Shown: piece after piece, positions 1 through 6,055 of the stretch
How the letters are laid out: every line of letters begins with the position of its first letter
Position numbering within the stretch: the first letter of the stretch is position 1
Notes under the pieces: generated by a model
Seen by the model: only the letters and a program-made list of their open reading frames with translations
What the model was told of the DNA's origin: nothing
The model's database searches: none
Translations under genes and position numbers: made by a program
Source of the DNA: Coriobacteriia bacterium
Lineage (GTDB): Bacteria > Actinomycetota > Coriobacteriia > Anaerosomatales > JAENZW01
Direction of reading: 5' to 3'
Assembly: GCA_029858605.1 (NCBI GenBank)
Contig: JAOUET010000003.1
Span: 1 to 33,586, forward strand
DNA length: 33,586 bases

Positions 1-139
1 CGTACCCCAGGTCATGTCGCCTCGAAGGAACGTCGAGGTCGACGGCGTGCCGCTCGTGCCGATGTCGGTAGCGGCGACCGCGGCGACGCTGACGGCTGCT
101 CCGGCCGAGGTCTGCTTCAGGAAGTGGACCGCTCCTCCG
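1..139. repeat. Terminal direct repeat, left copy
   Basis: This stretch is repeated at 33448-33586. The copies differ at one base only (G at 127, A at 33574), which is silent because both give Val in the fibre gene. The reading frame runs intact across the join, so the ends belong together and the molecule is circular or circularly permuted. An assembly overlap is the simplest explanation. The mismatch suggests a mixed population or a read error. Confidence 0.9.
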
Positions 140-837
140 GTCGTCGAGATGTCGGCAGCGAGGCCGCCGATCGACAGCGCCAGCGTGCCGCTCGTGATGT
201 TGCTCGCGACGTGGTTGTGCGTCGGGAGATCGGTCGCCGCGATGGCTGCGACGCTGACCGCTGCTCCGGCCGCCGTCTGCTTGAGGTAGTGGACCGCTCC
301 GCCCGTCGTGCTGATGTCAGCGGCGAGACCGCCGACGCTGAGCGCAAGGGTTCCGCTCGTGATGTTCGAGGCGACGTGATTGTGCGTCGGAAGATCGGTC
401 GCGACCAGAGCCGCGACGCTGACCGCGCCGCCGGCGCTCGTCTGCTTCAGGACGTGACCGGCTCCTCCGGTCGTCGAGATGTCAGCGGCGAGACCGCCTC
501 GAGCGAGCGCGACGGTCCCGGAGTTGATGTAGGACGCCGCGTGCGTCCCGATCGCGATCGTCAGAGCCGCACCGGCTCCGGCATCGGTCGACGCGAGGCC
601 GGTTCCGATCGTCAGCACGCGCTCGGCCGAGAGGCTCGTCGAGGCCGTGAGGACGAGGTAGGAGAGGTTCGTCGGCGCTCCGCCTCCTCCGCCGCCGCCG
701 GTGATCTCGATGCCGCCGGCGGTCGAACCGTCGCCGACGTACAGCGCCTGCGTGTCTGTCACCCAGATCGGTTCGCCTGCGGCCGGCGTGATCGCGGTCC
801 GCTGAGCATCCGTACCTCGTCTGAACTGAAGCGGCAT
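1..837 (-). CDS. Tail fibre protein, N-terminal part (continues at the other end of the window)
   Basis: The ATG at 837 opens a frame that runs without a stop to base 1 and continues, through the terminal repeat, from 33462 down to a stop at 32929. The full protein is 451 residues. The N-terminus (MPLQFRRGTD, then GEPIWVTDTQALYVGDG) is of the kind found at the start of many phage fibre and tail-spike proteins. A glycine run near residue 47 is followed by three tandem repeats of about 55 residues (residues 96-258) carrying LPTHNHV, GGLAADIS and LKQT. The motif FLRGDMTWGTP at 269-279 resembles the FLRGDGTW signature common in phage fibres. The ATG inside that motif (33462) is therefore internal, not a start. 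The gene begins 3 bases after the upstream stop and has a weak ribosome site, so coupling is likely. Role: host adsorption, by family resemblance. Confidence 0.85.
   Translation of the reverse strand, partial: MPLQFRRGTDAQRTAITPAAGEPIWVTDTQALYVGDGSTAGGIEITGGGGGGGAPTNLSYLVLTASTSLSAERVLTIGTGLASTDAGAGAALTIAIGTHAASYINSGTVALARGGLAADISTTGGAGHVLKQTSAGGAVSVAALVATDLPTHNHVASNITSGTLALSVGGLAADISTTGGAVHYLKQTAAGAAVSVAAIAATDLPTHNHVASNITSGTLALSIGGLAADISTTGGAVHFLKQTSAGAAVSVAAVAATDIGTSGTPSTSTFLRGDMTWGT
64..552 (-). repeat. Three tandem repeats of about 165 bp inside the tail fibre gene
   Basis: The units lie at 394-552, 229-393 and 64-228, the latter two exactly 165 bp (55 codons). Each encodes a THNHV-like start (degenerate in the first copy), SGT, GGLAADIS, GG..H.LKQT, then AG.AVSVAA and ATD. 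The first copy is the most diverged. The 139-bp terminal overlap lies partly within this array and is shorter than one unit, so the assembler may have collapsed copies. Confidence 0.85.
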
Positions 838-840
838 GGC

Positions 841-1068
841 CTAGATCGTACCGAAGTCGATCGGCAGTCTCGACGGCGACGTGATCGAGCCGAAGTCGAA
901 GGTCACGTTCTCGAACGCCGCGGTAATCGAGCCGGCGTCGTAGCCGATCCCGGTAAAGCCGAACGGCATCGCTCGCCCGTCCTCGACCATGATCGCCAGG
1001 TACTGCGGAGCCTGGACGATCTCGTCCTCGCCGAGCGTCGACGGTATGCGACGCAGCGTCGGATTCAC
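841..1068 (-). CDS. Small protein of unknown function next to the fibre gene
   Basis: A 75-residue protein. I place the start at GTG 1068, which overlaps the upstream stop as GTGA and has GGAG eight bases before it. The longer frame back to 1149 lies wholly within the preceding gene and looks like shadow. The sequence (begins NPTLRRIPSTLGED, with VEDGRAMPFGFTGIGYDAGS in the middle) shows no membrane segment or motif I recognise. Its place between the putative lysis genes and the fibre, with weak hydrophobic strands, would fit a small virion component, but that is inference only. Confidence 0.6.
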   Translation of the reverse strand: MNPTLRRIPSTLGEDEIVQAPQYLAIMVEDGRAMPFGFTGIGYDAGSITAAFENVTFDFGSITSPSRLPIDFGTI

Positions 1069-1331
1069 CGCTTCGGCTCCGACCAGTCGTATTGTACGAC
1101 CGTGAAGCCGGGCAGTGTCGATGCGTCCTTCCAGCCGAGGTCGATCCACTCTCCTTTCGCGTTCATCGCCGCGAGGCGAACGCGACCAGATCCCTCCATG
1201 ACGAGCATCGGCTCACCGGTCGGAACGATCATCGGATCGCGGCCTGAACTTGTCGAGCAGCAGCCGGACGGCATGAGCATGACCATAGCCGCCGCCGACG
1301 CGAGGCTGAGCCGGGCGATCTGCACGGTCAA
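1065..1331 (-). CDS. Putative small lipoprotein, possible outer-membrane spanin
   Basis: The frame ends at 1065. Its C-terminal part (IVPTGEPMLVMEGSGRVRLA, then GEWIDLGWKDASTLPGF) looks like genuine protein. Before it lies a hydrophobic stretch, SLASAAAMVMLM, followed by PSGCC, which resembles a lipoprotein signal peptide with an atypical lipobox. The start is uncertain: TTG 1331, GTG 1325 and ATG 1286 are all possible and none has a clear ribosome site. The frame remains open to 1394, but that extension is Arg/Ser/Trp-rich and looks like shadow. It follows two small membrane proteins, the arrangement seen in phage lysis cassettes, where an outer-membrane lipoprotein partners an inner-membrane spanin. 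The function is inferred from position and the signal-like segment only. Confidence 0.5.
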   Translation of the reverse strand: MTVQIARLSLASAAAMVMLMPSGCCSTSSGRDPMIVPTGEPMLVMEGSGRVRLAAMNAKGEWIDLGWKDASTLPGFTVVQYDWSEPKR

Positions 1332-1389
1332 GCAGCGCGACCATGAGCGCCACGAAGAACGGAACCAGAGCCGCGAGGATCTCGACCAC
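1213..1389 (-). CDS. Possible 58-residue membrane protein overlapping the lipoprotein gene
   Basis: In the frame next to the lipoprotein gene, GTG 1389 opens a 58-codon frame. Its N-terminus is strongly hydrophobic (VEILAALVPFFVALMVALL) and looks like one transmembrane helix; a basic, polar tail follows. It begins 2-4 bases from the holin-like gene's stop, so translational coupling is possible. Nested genes in lysis cassettes are common (Rz/Rz1 type). Against it: the tail is rich in Arg, Asp and Gly, as an out-of-frame translation would be, and there is no strong ribosome site. Confidence 0.35.
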   Translation of the reverse strand: MVEILAALVPFFVALMVALLDRADRPAQPRVGGGYGHAHAVRLLLDKFRPRSDDRSDR

Positions 1390-1390
1390 G

Positions 1391-1600
1391 TCACGGCTCG
1401 ACCTTCGGGCCGCCGGGCAGGCCGGTGACCTTGGCGTCCTTCGCGAAGAGCAGGCCGATACCAGCCGAGATCGCGGCGACGAGCGCGGCCATGTCCGGCT
1501 CGGTCGTCGGATCGCCGTCGATGGTCGCTTTCACGAAGCCGGCGACGGCGGTCACGATCGCAAGGATGCCGAGGGTAGTCGTTCTCCAGCTCTTATTCAT
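1391..1600 (-). CDS. Holin-like small membrane protein
   Basis: A 69-residue protein. I chose ATG 1600 because AGGAG lies about eight bases upstream; a longer frame to 1645 overlaps the previous gene and adds only polar residues. Two hydrophobic segments, TLGILAIVTAVAGFV (residues 8-22) and MAALVAAISAGIGLLFA (about 36-52), are separated by a short acidic loop, and the end is charged. Length, two helices and position next to other small membrane proteins fit a phage holin, which forms pores in the inner membrane. No sequence family is certain. Confidence 0.6.
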   Translation of the reverse strand: MNKSWRTTTLGILAIVTAVAGFVKATIDGDPTTEPDMAALVAAISAGIGLLFAKDAKVTGLPGGPKVEP

Positions 1601-1865
1601 GCCCGTTCTCCTGCCGCTGCTCGCGGCCGTTTCGGTGTCCGACATGGTACGCGAGCCGGTTGAGTTCGCTCTGTACCTGGCCGAGGCTGATCTCGAGCTG
1701 CCGGATGCGATGCTCGACGTGCTCGCGGTCCTTTCGGATCTCGGTCGCGAGGCTCTCGATCCGTCCCTCGAGCCGTGCCATGCGAGTCGAGACGGCCGCG
1801 ATCGTGCCGCCGATCGTAAGCAGGACGCTCGCCAACTGAAGGACGATCGGCATCCAGTCGTTCAC
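1593..1865 (-). CDS. Membrane-anchored coiled-coil protein, probable lysis-block member
   Basis: A 90-residue protein starting at GTG 1865, which overlaps the preceding stop as GTGA and has GGGAG about nine bases upstream. The N-terminus (WMPIVLQLASVLLTIGGTIAAV) is one membrane helix. From about residue 28 the sequence is a heptad-like charged helix (MARLEGRIESLATEIRKDRE) continuing to a polar, His/Gln/Arg-rich end. This layout is shared by inner-membrane spanins and by XhlA-like proteins that accompany holins. It overlaps the holin-like gene by 8 bases. Assignment between those two options is not possible from sequence alone. Confidence 0.6.
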   Translation of the reverse strand: MNDWMPIVLQLASVLLTIGGTIAAVSTRMARLEGRIESLATEIRKDREHVEHRIRQLEISLGQVQSELNRLAYHVGHRNGREQRQENGHE

Positions 1866-2197
1866 GTCGTACTACTCCCGGTCGCGATCTGTACCGCTGG
1901 CGTCCATTCGCCGTATCCGTCCGCGTTCTCTCGACGCAGACGCACGCTGCAATCCCGCGTGACAGTCAGGGCCGCGATGCTCAACGTCGCGGCGACGGCA
2001 GTGCCGGCAGCGGTGACGGCGCTTGTACCGCTCGACGGGCTGAGCAGCTCGTACTCGATGTGCGTCGTGATCGCCGAGTAGGCGCCGGGAGGTCCGTTCC
2101 TCCATGCAACGTCGACGCTGTCGAACGAGGTCGAGATCAGCGACACGTCATAGGACGGAAACGGCAGCGTATGGCACTTGAAGTACCGGATCGGCAT
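1862..2197 (-). CDS. Small beta-rich protein, possibly fibronectin type III-like
   Basis: A 111-residue protein with ATG at 2197, 14 bases after the phosphoesterase stop. Alternating strands such as STSFDSVDVAWRNGP, YSAITTHIEYELL, the Thr/Ala-rich middle and DCSVRLRRENADGYGEWTPA fit the pattern of a fibronectin III-type fold (W in strand B, Y/E strand, R-x-N-x-x-G-x-G before the last strand). Such domains occur in phage virion proteins and may aid weak cell-surface binding. I found no catalytic motif. Fold assignment is by eye and moderate at best. Confidence 0.55.
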   Translation of the reverse strand: MPIRYFKCHTLPFPSYDVSLISTSFDSVDVAWRNGPPGAYSAITTHIEYELLSPSSGTSAVTAAGTAVAATLSIAALTVTRDCSVRLRRENADGYGEWTPAVQIATGSSTT

Positions 2198-2211
2198 CGC
2201 AGGAGTTTACC

Positions 2212-3090
2212 TTACGTCGCCTCGTCGATCCGCGTCTCGATTCGGCATCGCTGCCCGTGCTGATACGACAGCGTCAGCCATGCGGCTCCTCGCGGCTTTG
2301 GAGGCATGCCGCGCTCGATCGCCCAGCCTTCGCCGTCGAGGAACTCGCCCTTGTAGCCGGCGATGCGTACGTGCGTCTGCCGGTCCTCGCGGACCTTGCC
2401 TTGATCGGTGACACGCGCTCGAGCGATCGGCATCGTCCAGGCGTCATGCGTATGACCGCTCACGACGAGGTCGGCGTCGGGCAGGTAGAGACCCATGCGC
2501 GCGGTCTGGATGACGCCGCGAGTCACCGGGCCGCCGCCGCCGTAGCCATGGTGGTAGTAGATGCGGAACGTCGACGACTTCTTCGGGTCTCGCTCGTTGT
2601 GGAACCGGACGAGAATCCAGCCTGCGTACGTGCCTCGATGCAGGAGCGGAGCGCGGCCGGCGGTCTTGAGCGACCGGACGAGCCGATCGGTGAGGTCGAT
2701 CTCGTGCCGCTTGCCGACGCTCGTCTCGTGGTTGCCCGGCGACATCATCACCCAGCGATCGGCGAACGGCGCGTACCGCTCGGCCGCGACATCGACGAGC
2801 CGATCGAGGTAGTGGCCTTCCCAATACTCGGGCCGCAGGTCGCTTCGGTCAGGTCCGCGTCGCGGATCGAACTTGCCCTGCATGGCGTCGAACAGGTCGC
2901 CGAAGTCGAGGATGTACGCGTCGCTCTCGACGGCCTCGCGGAGATGCCGTTCCTCCATCGAGCGGTCGGCGTGCGTGCTGTCGTGATGCGCATCCGACCG
3001 CATCAGGAACCGCAGCTCGTCGCCTGGTGCGACCTTGGCGCGAACGATCAGGACGGAGGCATCGGCACGCTCGACGGTGACGCTTGGCAC
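2212..3090 (-). CDS. Calcineurin-like metallophosphoesterase
   Basis: The metal-binding motifs of the calcineurin-like superfamily appear in order: D-x-H (SDAHHD, about residues 32-37), GD (DFGDLFD, about 64-65), GNHE (about 119-122), a His-rich YYHHG segment (about 178-182), and GHTH (about 212-215). The family hydrolyses phosphoester bonds with two metal ions. Phage members may act on DNA or nucleotides, and the substrate here is unknown. I prefer GTG 3090 because AGGGAG lies seven bases upstream; ATG 3126 in the same frame is possible but poorly placed. The gene overlaps the RusA gene by 43 bases, so they are probably translated together, which hints at a role in DNA processing. Confidence 0.85.
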   Translation of the reverse strand: MPSVTVERADASVLIVRAKVAPGDELRFLMRSDAHHDSTHADRSMEERHLREAVESDAYILDFGDLFDAMQGKFDPRRGPDRSDLRPEYWEGHYLDRLVDVAAERYAPFADRWVMMSPGNHETSVGKRHEIDLTDRLVRSLKTAGRAPLLHRGTYAGWILVRFHNERDPKKSSTFRIYYHHGYGGGGPVTRGVIQTARMGLYLPDADLVVSGHTHDAWTMPIARARVTDQGKVREDRQTHVRIAGYKGEFLDGEGWAIERGMPPKPRGAAWLTLSYQHGQRCRIETRIDEAT

Positions 3091-3500
3091 GCGGTCGCTC
3101 CCTGACCCTCGGAGCCGATCGTCCATAGATCGACTTCGACCCTCGGTCGATCTCGATCGTATCCGATGACGGCCGGCCAGTGGACGAACGTGCGGTCGTC
3201 GACCTTGAGCGCCTCGGCGATGCCGTCGAACGCGTGCTTCATCGAGGCGAGCAGGTTGTCGGCGTCGCGTCGTCGGCGGTCACGGAAGAACCATCGGCAT
3301 CGGACGCCGAAGTTCTGGTCAGTCGTAAGCTGCTGGTTTGGCATTGTCCCGAGCGATACGCCGGGCATTTCGAGAACCTCAACGGTCTCGAAGAACGCGA
3401 CAGCGTGCTGACGCTTTGCGGCCTTCGAGCGAACCGCCCAGTGCGAACGGGCGTTCGGCGAGAGGCAGCGGTCCGGGAGCGGAAGCGAGACCGTCACCAT
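3048..3500 (-). CDS. rusA: RusA-like Holliday junction resolvase
   Basis: A 150-residue protein. The N-terminal PLPDRCLSPNARSHWAVRSK and the central RRDADNLLASMKHAFDGIAE followed by ALKVDDRTF match the RusA family, in which the aspartates of the D-x-D-N segment and the later DD bind the catalytic metal. RusA cuts four-way DNA junctions during recombination and before packaging. The ATG at 3500 sits inside a 26-bp direct repeat shared with the start of the methyltransferase gene. The C-terminal 25 residues, overlapping the phosphoesterase start, go beyond the usual family length and are probably unstructured. Confidence 0.85.
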   Translation of the reverse strand: MVTVSLPLPDRCLSPNARSHWAVRSKAAKRQHAVAFFETVEVLEMPGVSLGTMPNQQLTTDQNFGVRCRWFFRDRRRRDADNLLASMKHAFDGIAEALKVDDRTFVHWPAVIGYDRDRPRVEVDLWTIGSEGQGATACQASPSSVPMPPS

Positions 3501-3519
3501 GTGAAGAGGCTCGCGTCCT
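3494..3519 (-). repeat. 26-bp direct repeat, downstream copy bounding the methyltransferase gene
   Basis: These 26 bases are identical to 4645-4670. On the minus strand they encode the end of one gene (DASLFTW, stop) and contain the overlapping ATG GTG of the next (RusA here, the methyltransferase at the other copy). The copies are 1,151 bases apart and mark the two edges of the methyltransferase gene. Confidence 0.95.
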
Positions 3520-4651
3520 TTGCGAAGGCGCTGATCCTTGCTCGTGCTATCTCAACGTACTCGGCTTCGCGTTCAATGCCGATGAACCGAAAGCCTTCAA
3601 CGACTGCCGCCTTTCCGGTCGAGCCGCTGCCGCAGAACGGATCGAGGATCAGTCCTCCCGGCGGCGTGACGAGGCGGCAGAGGTAGCGCATCAACTCGGT
3701 AGGCTTGACGGTCGGATGCGTGTTACGAGCCATCTTCGTAAAGCGGTCGCTTACGGGATCGCCGTCCGCGTCATTTCCGTTATTCATCTTGACTCGAACG
3801 ACAGGGCGCGCCTCTAACCCTTCATCCCGATCTGCCTTGCTCGCCTTCGCGCAGTAGAAGAAGCGAGCGGCGGAACCAGTGAGCGACTCCACCTCATCGC
3901 TGCCGTCGTGGATAAGGTTTGCAGGCCAGCGGCCTTGAAGGGCAGAATCGTCCATGCTGCCACTTGTCGGCGAGCCGATGCACCAACCTTTCGAGGGGTC
4001 TGCCTTTCGCCTGGTGTCGTCTGCGTCGCGGTCGTAGCCAACTCTGCACCCATCCACGTTGATCCCGCCCGTGCCGTGCTTGACCACGTTCTCCGCGACA
4101 GTGCCGATGAGCGACTTGCGAGCGACAATGATCGGCTCCCACGCTGGCTTCAACGCAGTTCCCCAGCCGGACCACTGACGAGCCGCTTCAGTGGCGGGAA
4201 CGGTAAGTAGTCCGCTGCTGCGGTCTTGGAACCACTCGGGATCGGCAATGGCTCCGCTGTTCGGCCTGTAGTTGCGGTTTGGCCCAATCACTTCTCGCTC
4301 TGCTCCCGCCGCCTTGTCTATCGCCTTGCTAACATCGTGCGACTTCGGGAAGCCGCTGCCGTAGACCCACATAACGCAATCGCGGATCTCCCAGCCTGAA
4401 TCCTCGATGGCACACGCGAGCCGGTGATAGGTCCGCGTGCCGCCGAACGCGAGCAAGTGCGATCCCGGCTTCGCGACTCGCAAAGCCTCCATCCAGAACT
4501 CGACGCCGGGAACGCCGTGATCCCAGCCCTTGCCCATGAAAGAGAGACCGTACGGCGGATCGGTGACGATCGCGTCCACGCTCTCGGCATCCATCGAGGC
4601 CATGACCTCGCGACAGTCTCCAAGCCTGACCTCTGCCGCTCGCTTCACCAT
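3494..4651 (-). CDS. Site-specific DNA methyltransferase (beta-class N6-adenine or N4-cytosine)
   Basis: A 385-residue protein. Motif IV, TDPPYG, is at residues 30-35 and the SAM-binding motif I, DPFCGSGSTG, at about 337-346, with THPTVKPTELM just before it. This order (IV first, I last) defines beta-class amino-methyltransferases. The long region between them carries the target recognition domain. It methylates adenine-N6 or cytosine-N4; the site cannot be read from sequence. No restriction endonuclease is adjacent, so it is probably an orphan enzyme protecting phage DNA or marking it. The gene is bounded by 26-bp direct repeats, and its last residues (KDASLFTW) copy the end of the upstream gene, which suggests insertion as a cassette. 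Confidence 0.92.
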   Translation of the reverse strand: MVKRAAEVRLGDCREVMASMDAESVDAIVTDPPYGLSFMGKGWDHGVPGVEFWMEALRVAKPGSHLLAFGGTRTYHRLACAIEDSGWEIRDCVMWVYGSGFPKSHDVSKAIDKAAGAEREVIGPNRNYRPNSGAIADPEWFQDRSSGLLTVPATEAARQWSGWGTALKPAWEPIIVARKSLIGTVAENVVKHGTGGINVDGCRVGYDRDADDTRRKADPSKGWCIGSPTSGSMDDSALQGRWPANLIHDGSDEVESLTGSAARFFYCAKASKADRDEGLEARPVVRVKMNNGNDADGDPVSDRFTKMARNTHPTVKPTELMRYLCRLVTPPGGLILDPFCGSGSTGKAAVVEGFRFIGIEREAEYVEIARARISAFAKDASLFTW

Positions 4652-4670
4652 GTGAAGAGGCTCGCGTCCT
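4645..4670 (-). repeat. 26-bp direct repeat, upstream copy bounding the methyltransferase gene
   Basis: Identical to 3494-3519. It covers the last codons and TGA of the upstream small gene and the methyltransferase ATG (cACATGGTGA arrangement, stop and start overlapping). Confidence 0.95.
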
Positions 4671-4983
4671 CGGAGTCGTCGGCGTCAGGCTCGACCGGCG
4701 GTCGCTGGTGCTTCCGCTCCTCGCTCACGACGGCATCGCAGGCGCAAGCGACTATCGCCTCGACGGTATTCGGGCCGTCGCCGCCGACCTCGGCTTCGGC
4801 TCCTGCATGACAGACGGTGGCGGTCCCGATCCGCAGGATGCGAACCTCGCCGTGCCGGACGAGGATCGCGTCGAGCACCTGGAGCGCTACGGCGAGCTCG
4901 CCGCCGGTCTCGGGCCTCAGATCGAGCATCCGTGCCGCGGCTGCGGCTCGGCGGTCCTGAGGCTCGTCCGGCTGTCTCAACAT
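4645..4983 (-). CDS. Unknown 112-residue early protein with an acidic-aromatic C-terminus
   Basis: ATG 4983 overlaps the stop of the preceding gene. The frame stays open much further upstream, but that part is Arg/Ser-rich shadow. The protein has an Ala-rich helical N-terminal half (RRAAAAARMLDLRPETGGEL, then VALQVLDAILVRHG), a central VRILRIGTATVCHAGAEAEV, a helical Cys-containing segment (EAIVACACDAVVSEERK) and an acidic tail ending DDSEDASLFTW. An acidic tail ending in hydrophobic residues recalls the protein-interaction tails of SSB proteins, but this is only a resemblance. I do not recognise the family. Confidence 0.65.
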   Translation of the reverse strand: MLRQPDEPQDRRAAAAARMLDLRPETGGELAVALQVLDAILVRHGEVRILRIGTATVCHAGAEAEVGGDGPNTVEAIVACACDAVVSEERKHQRPPVEPDADDSEDASLFTW

Positions 4984-5228
4984 GGCGGTTCGGTTCGGCC
5001 GGTCACGTCGCGTAACGGTAGCACTTTCGCGAGTTTGCAGAAGAACTGCGACGCGTCGAGGACCGGCTCGACCGCCCGGAAGATCCACTCGGAGCCGTCC
5101 GTCAGGAAGATCGAGGCGGAGCCGCTCTCGGCGGTCTCGACGAGGACGACCTCGTCCCAGTCGTACGCGAGAGCGCCCCTGGCATCGCCGGCGAGCCAGC
5201 ACGGGAACTCCTCGCGGTCGCGGCTCAT
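4977..5228 (-). CDS. Unknown 83-residue early protein
   Basis: ATG 5228 overlaps the preceding stop (ATGA). The frame extends to 5309 but the extension is Arg-rich and lies within the upstream gene. The protein starts MSRDREEFPCWLAGDARG and continues with alternating strands (DEVVLVETAESGSASIFLTD, SEWIFRAVEPVLDASQFF), which suggests a compact beta-rich fold with a terminal helix. There is no known motif. The position in the early operon between a nuclease-like gene and the methyltransferase cassette says only that it is probably expressed early. Confidence 0.65.
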   Translation of the reverse strand: MSRDREEFPCWLAGDARGALAYDWDEVVLVETAESGSASIFLTDGSEWIFRAVEPVLDASQFFCKLAKVLPLRDVTGRTEPPC

Positions 5229-5734
5229 ATCGAGATCCCGAACTGACGCTGGTAGACGCGGACGCAGAGCGCGCCGATGTCCTGATCGAGCACGGCTCCG
5301 GGAATCCACCTAGCCGGCGGATGACCGCGGTCCGTTCGGAACGGGAACCGGTCGTCGTTGTTGATCTCCTCGGGCGTGATCCAGCCGACGAGCCGGACGA
5401 ACCTCCGCTCGGGCGACACGACCGCGAGGACGTGGTCGGCGGTCGCCTGCGGCTGTCGGATGATGAGATGCCCGTTCGCATGCGTCGTCGTCCTGACCTC
5501 GACGCCGCAGACATCCGGCTCGGTCGGATCGTCCTTGAACATCTCGACCATCGGATCGACTCCGAGCAACTGGCAGAGCGCGGCCTCGCCCCAGGCTCCG
5601 ATCTCGTCTGGATCGTCGACGACTTTCCACGCTCGCCGCTCCTTGCGTTCGATCGCTCTTGCCCGTTGCCAGGCCGGCTTCTGCATGGCGGCGTCGCGCC
5701 ACTTTCCGACGATCTCGATCGGTTCGCGCATCAT
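5225..5734 (-). CDS. PD-(D/E)XK nuclease-like protein with an altered catalytic lysine
   Basis: A 169-residue protein. It contains DEIGAWGEAALCQLLG (about 43-58), then EPDVCGVEVRTTT (about 72-84) and HLIIRQPQATADHVLAVVS (about 89-107), ending with a strand RFVRLVGWITPEEI. The order helix with E, then D, then E-x-K strand is the PD-(D/E)XK layout, as in Holliday resolvases and phage nucleases. Here the third motif reads EVR, so the catalytic Lys is replaced by Arg. The protein resembles the product of 6235-6870, which has EVK. It may be inactive or bind DNA without cutting. Two consecutive ATG codons (5734, 5731) follow GAGGA, and the start overlaps the upstream stop. Confidence 0.6.
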   Translation of the reverse strand: MMREPIEIVGKWRDAAMQKPAWQRARAIERKERRAWKVVDDPDEIGAWGEAALCQLLGVDPMVEMFKDDPTEPDVCGVEVRTTTHANGHLIIRQPQATADHVLAVVSPERRFVRLVGWITPEEINNDDRFPFRTDRGHPPARWIPGAVLDQDIGALCVRVYQRQFGISI

Positions 5735-5991
5735 TCCTCGGGATCTCCAAGGAGCGCCTGCGACCGCTCGAGCGCCTGGAACGCTCCGGTCTTCTCGGCG
5801 TGCAGGGCGACGAGCTCGTCGGCTGCGGTCCGCATCGTCCGGGCGTGCGCTCGCATGGCCGGGCAGGTCTCGTCGATCCGGTCAGCGCCTGCCCGTAGCA
5901 GGACGGCGAGTACGCCGATCGGCTCGCCGCGTCGCCAGATGTCGGACGCGTCCGCAGGCGAGACCTTCGAGGATCTCGGCGACGGGTTCAA
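5731..5991 (-). CDS. Unknown 86-residue early protein with a TTG start
   Basis: TTG 5991 is preceded by AGGAGG six bases away, the best ribosome site in the area, so I prefer it to ATG 6075, whose extra residues look like shadow. After a polar beginning (NPSPRSSKVSPADASDIWRR) the protein is helical: GEPIGVLAVLLRAGADRIDE, then MRAHARTMRTAADELVALHA and a last helix ending LLGDPEE. There is no known motif. A second frame with its own ribosome site (5882-6025) overlaps its first 110 bases, so the true arrangement could be two genes or one gene split by a frameshift. Confidence 0.5.
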   Translation of the reverse strand: MNPSPRSSKVSPADASDIWRRGEPIGVLAVLLRAGADRIDETCPAMRAHARTMRTAADELVALHAEKTGAFQALERSQALLGDPEE

Positions 5992-6025
5992 ACCATTCCT
6001 CCTCGTCGAAGTCGATCGGCAGCAT
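5882..6025 (-). CDS. Possible 47-residue acidic protein overlapping the next gene
   Basis: ATG 6025 has GGAGG seven bases upstream. The first 22 residues (MLPIDFDEEEWFEPVAEILE plus GL) look like real protein: acidic, amphipathic and low in Arg. From about residue 24 on the frame becomes Arg-rich, like out-of-frame translation of the following gene. Its codons DEEEW contain the AGGAGG used by the TTG start at 5991. Either it is a short gene coupled to the next, or it is the N-terminus of one protein interrupted by an indel. Confidence 0.35.
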   Translation of the reverse strand: MLPIDFDEEEWFEPVAEILEGLACGRVRHLATRRADRRTRRPATGRR

Positions 6026-6055
6026 CGCGACACCTCCGAGAGCGAAGGTATCCGG

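Noticed and set aside
1-139. The terminal repeats as a long terminal repeat of a mobile element or a natural phage end
   Set aside because: They lie inside one reading frame and are best explained as assembly overlap of a circular or permuted genome. A natural direct terminal repeat cannot be fully excluded without read-end data.
64-552. Fibre repeats as a diversity-generating template/variable pair
   Set aside because: There is no reverse transcriptase, the repeats are tandem and coding throughout, and differences are not focused on adenines.
2900-3200. ATG 3126 as the phosphoesterase start
   Set aside because: GTG 3090 has a much better ribosome site and the extra 12 residues lie in RusA's end. 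The alternative remains possible.
4645-5514. A single 289-residue gene across 4645-5514
   Set aside because: The upper two thirds are Arg/Ser-rich and overlap two better genes (4977-5228 and 5225-5734); only the part from ATG 4983 looks real.
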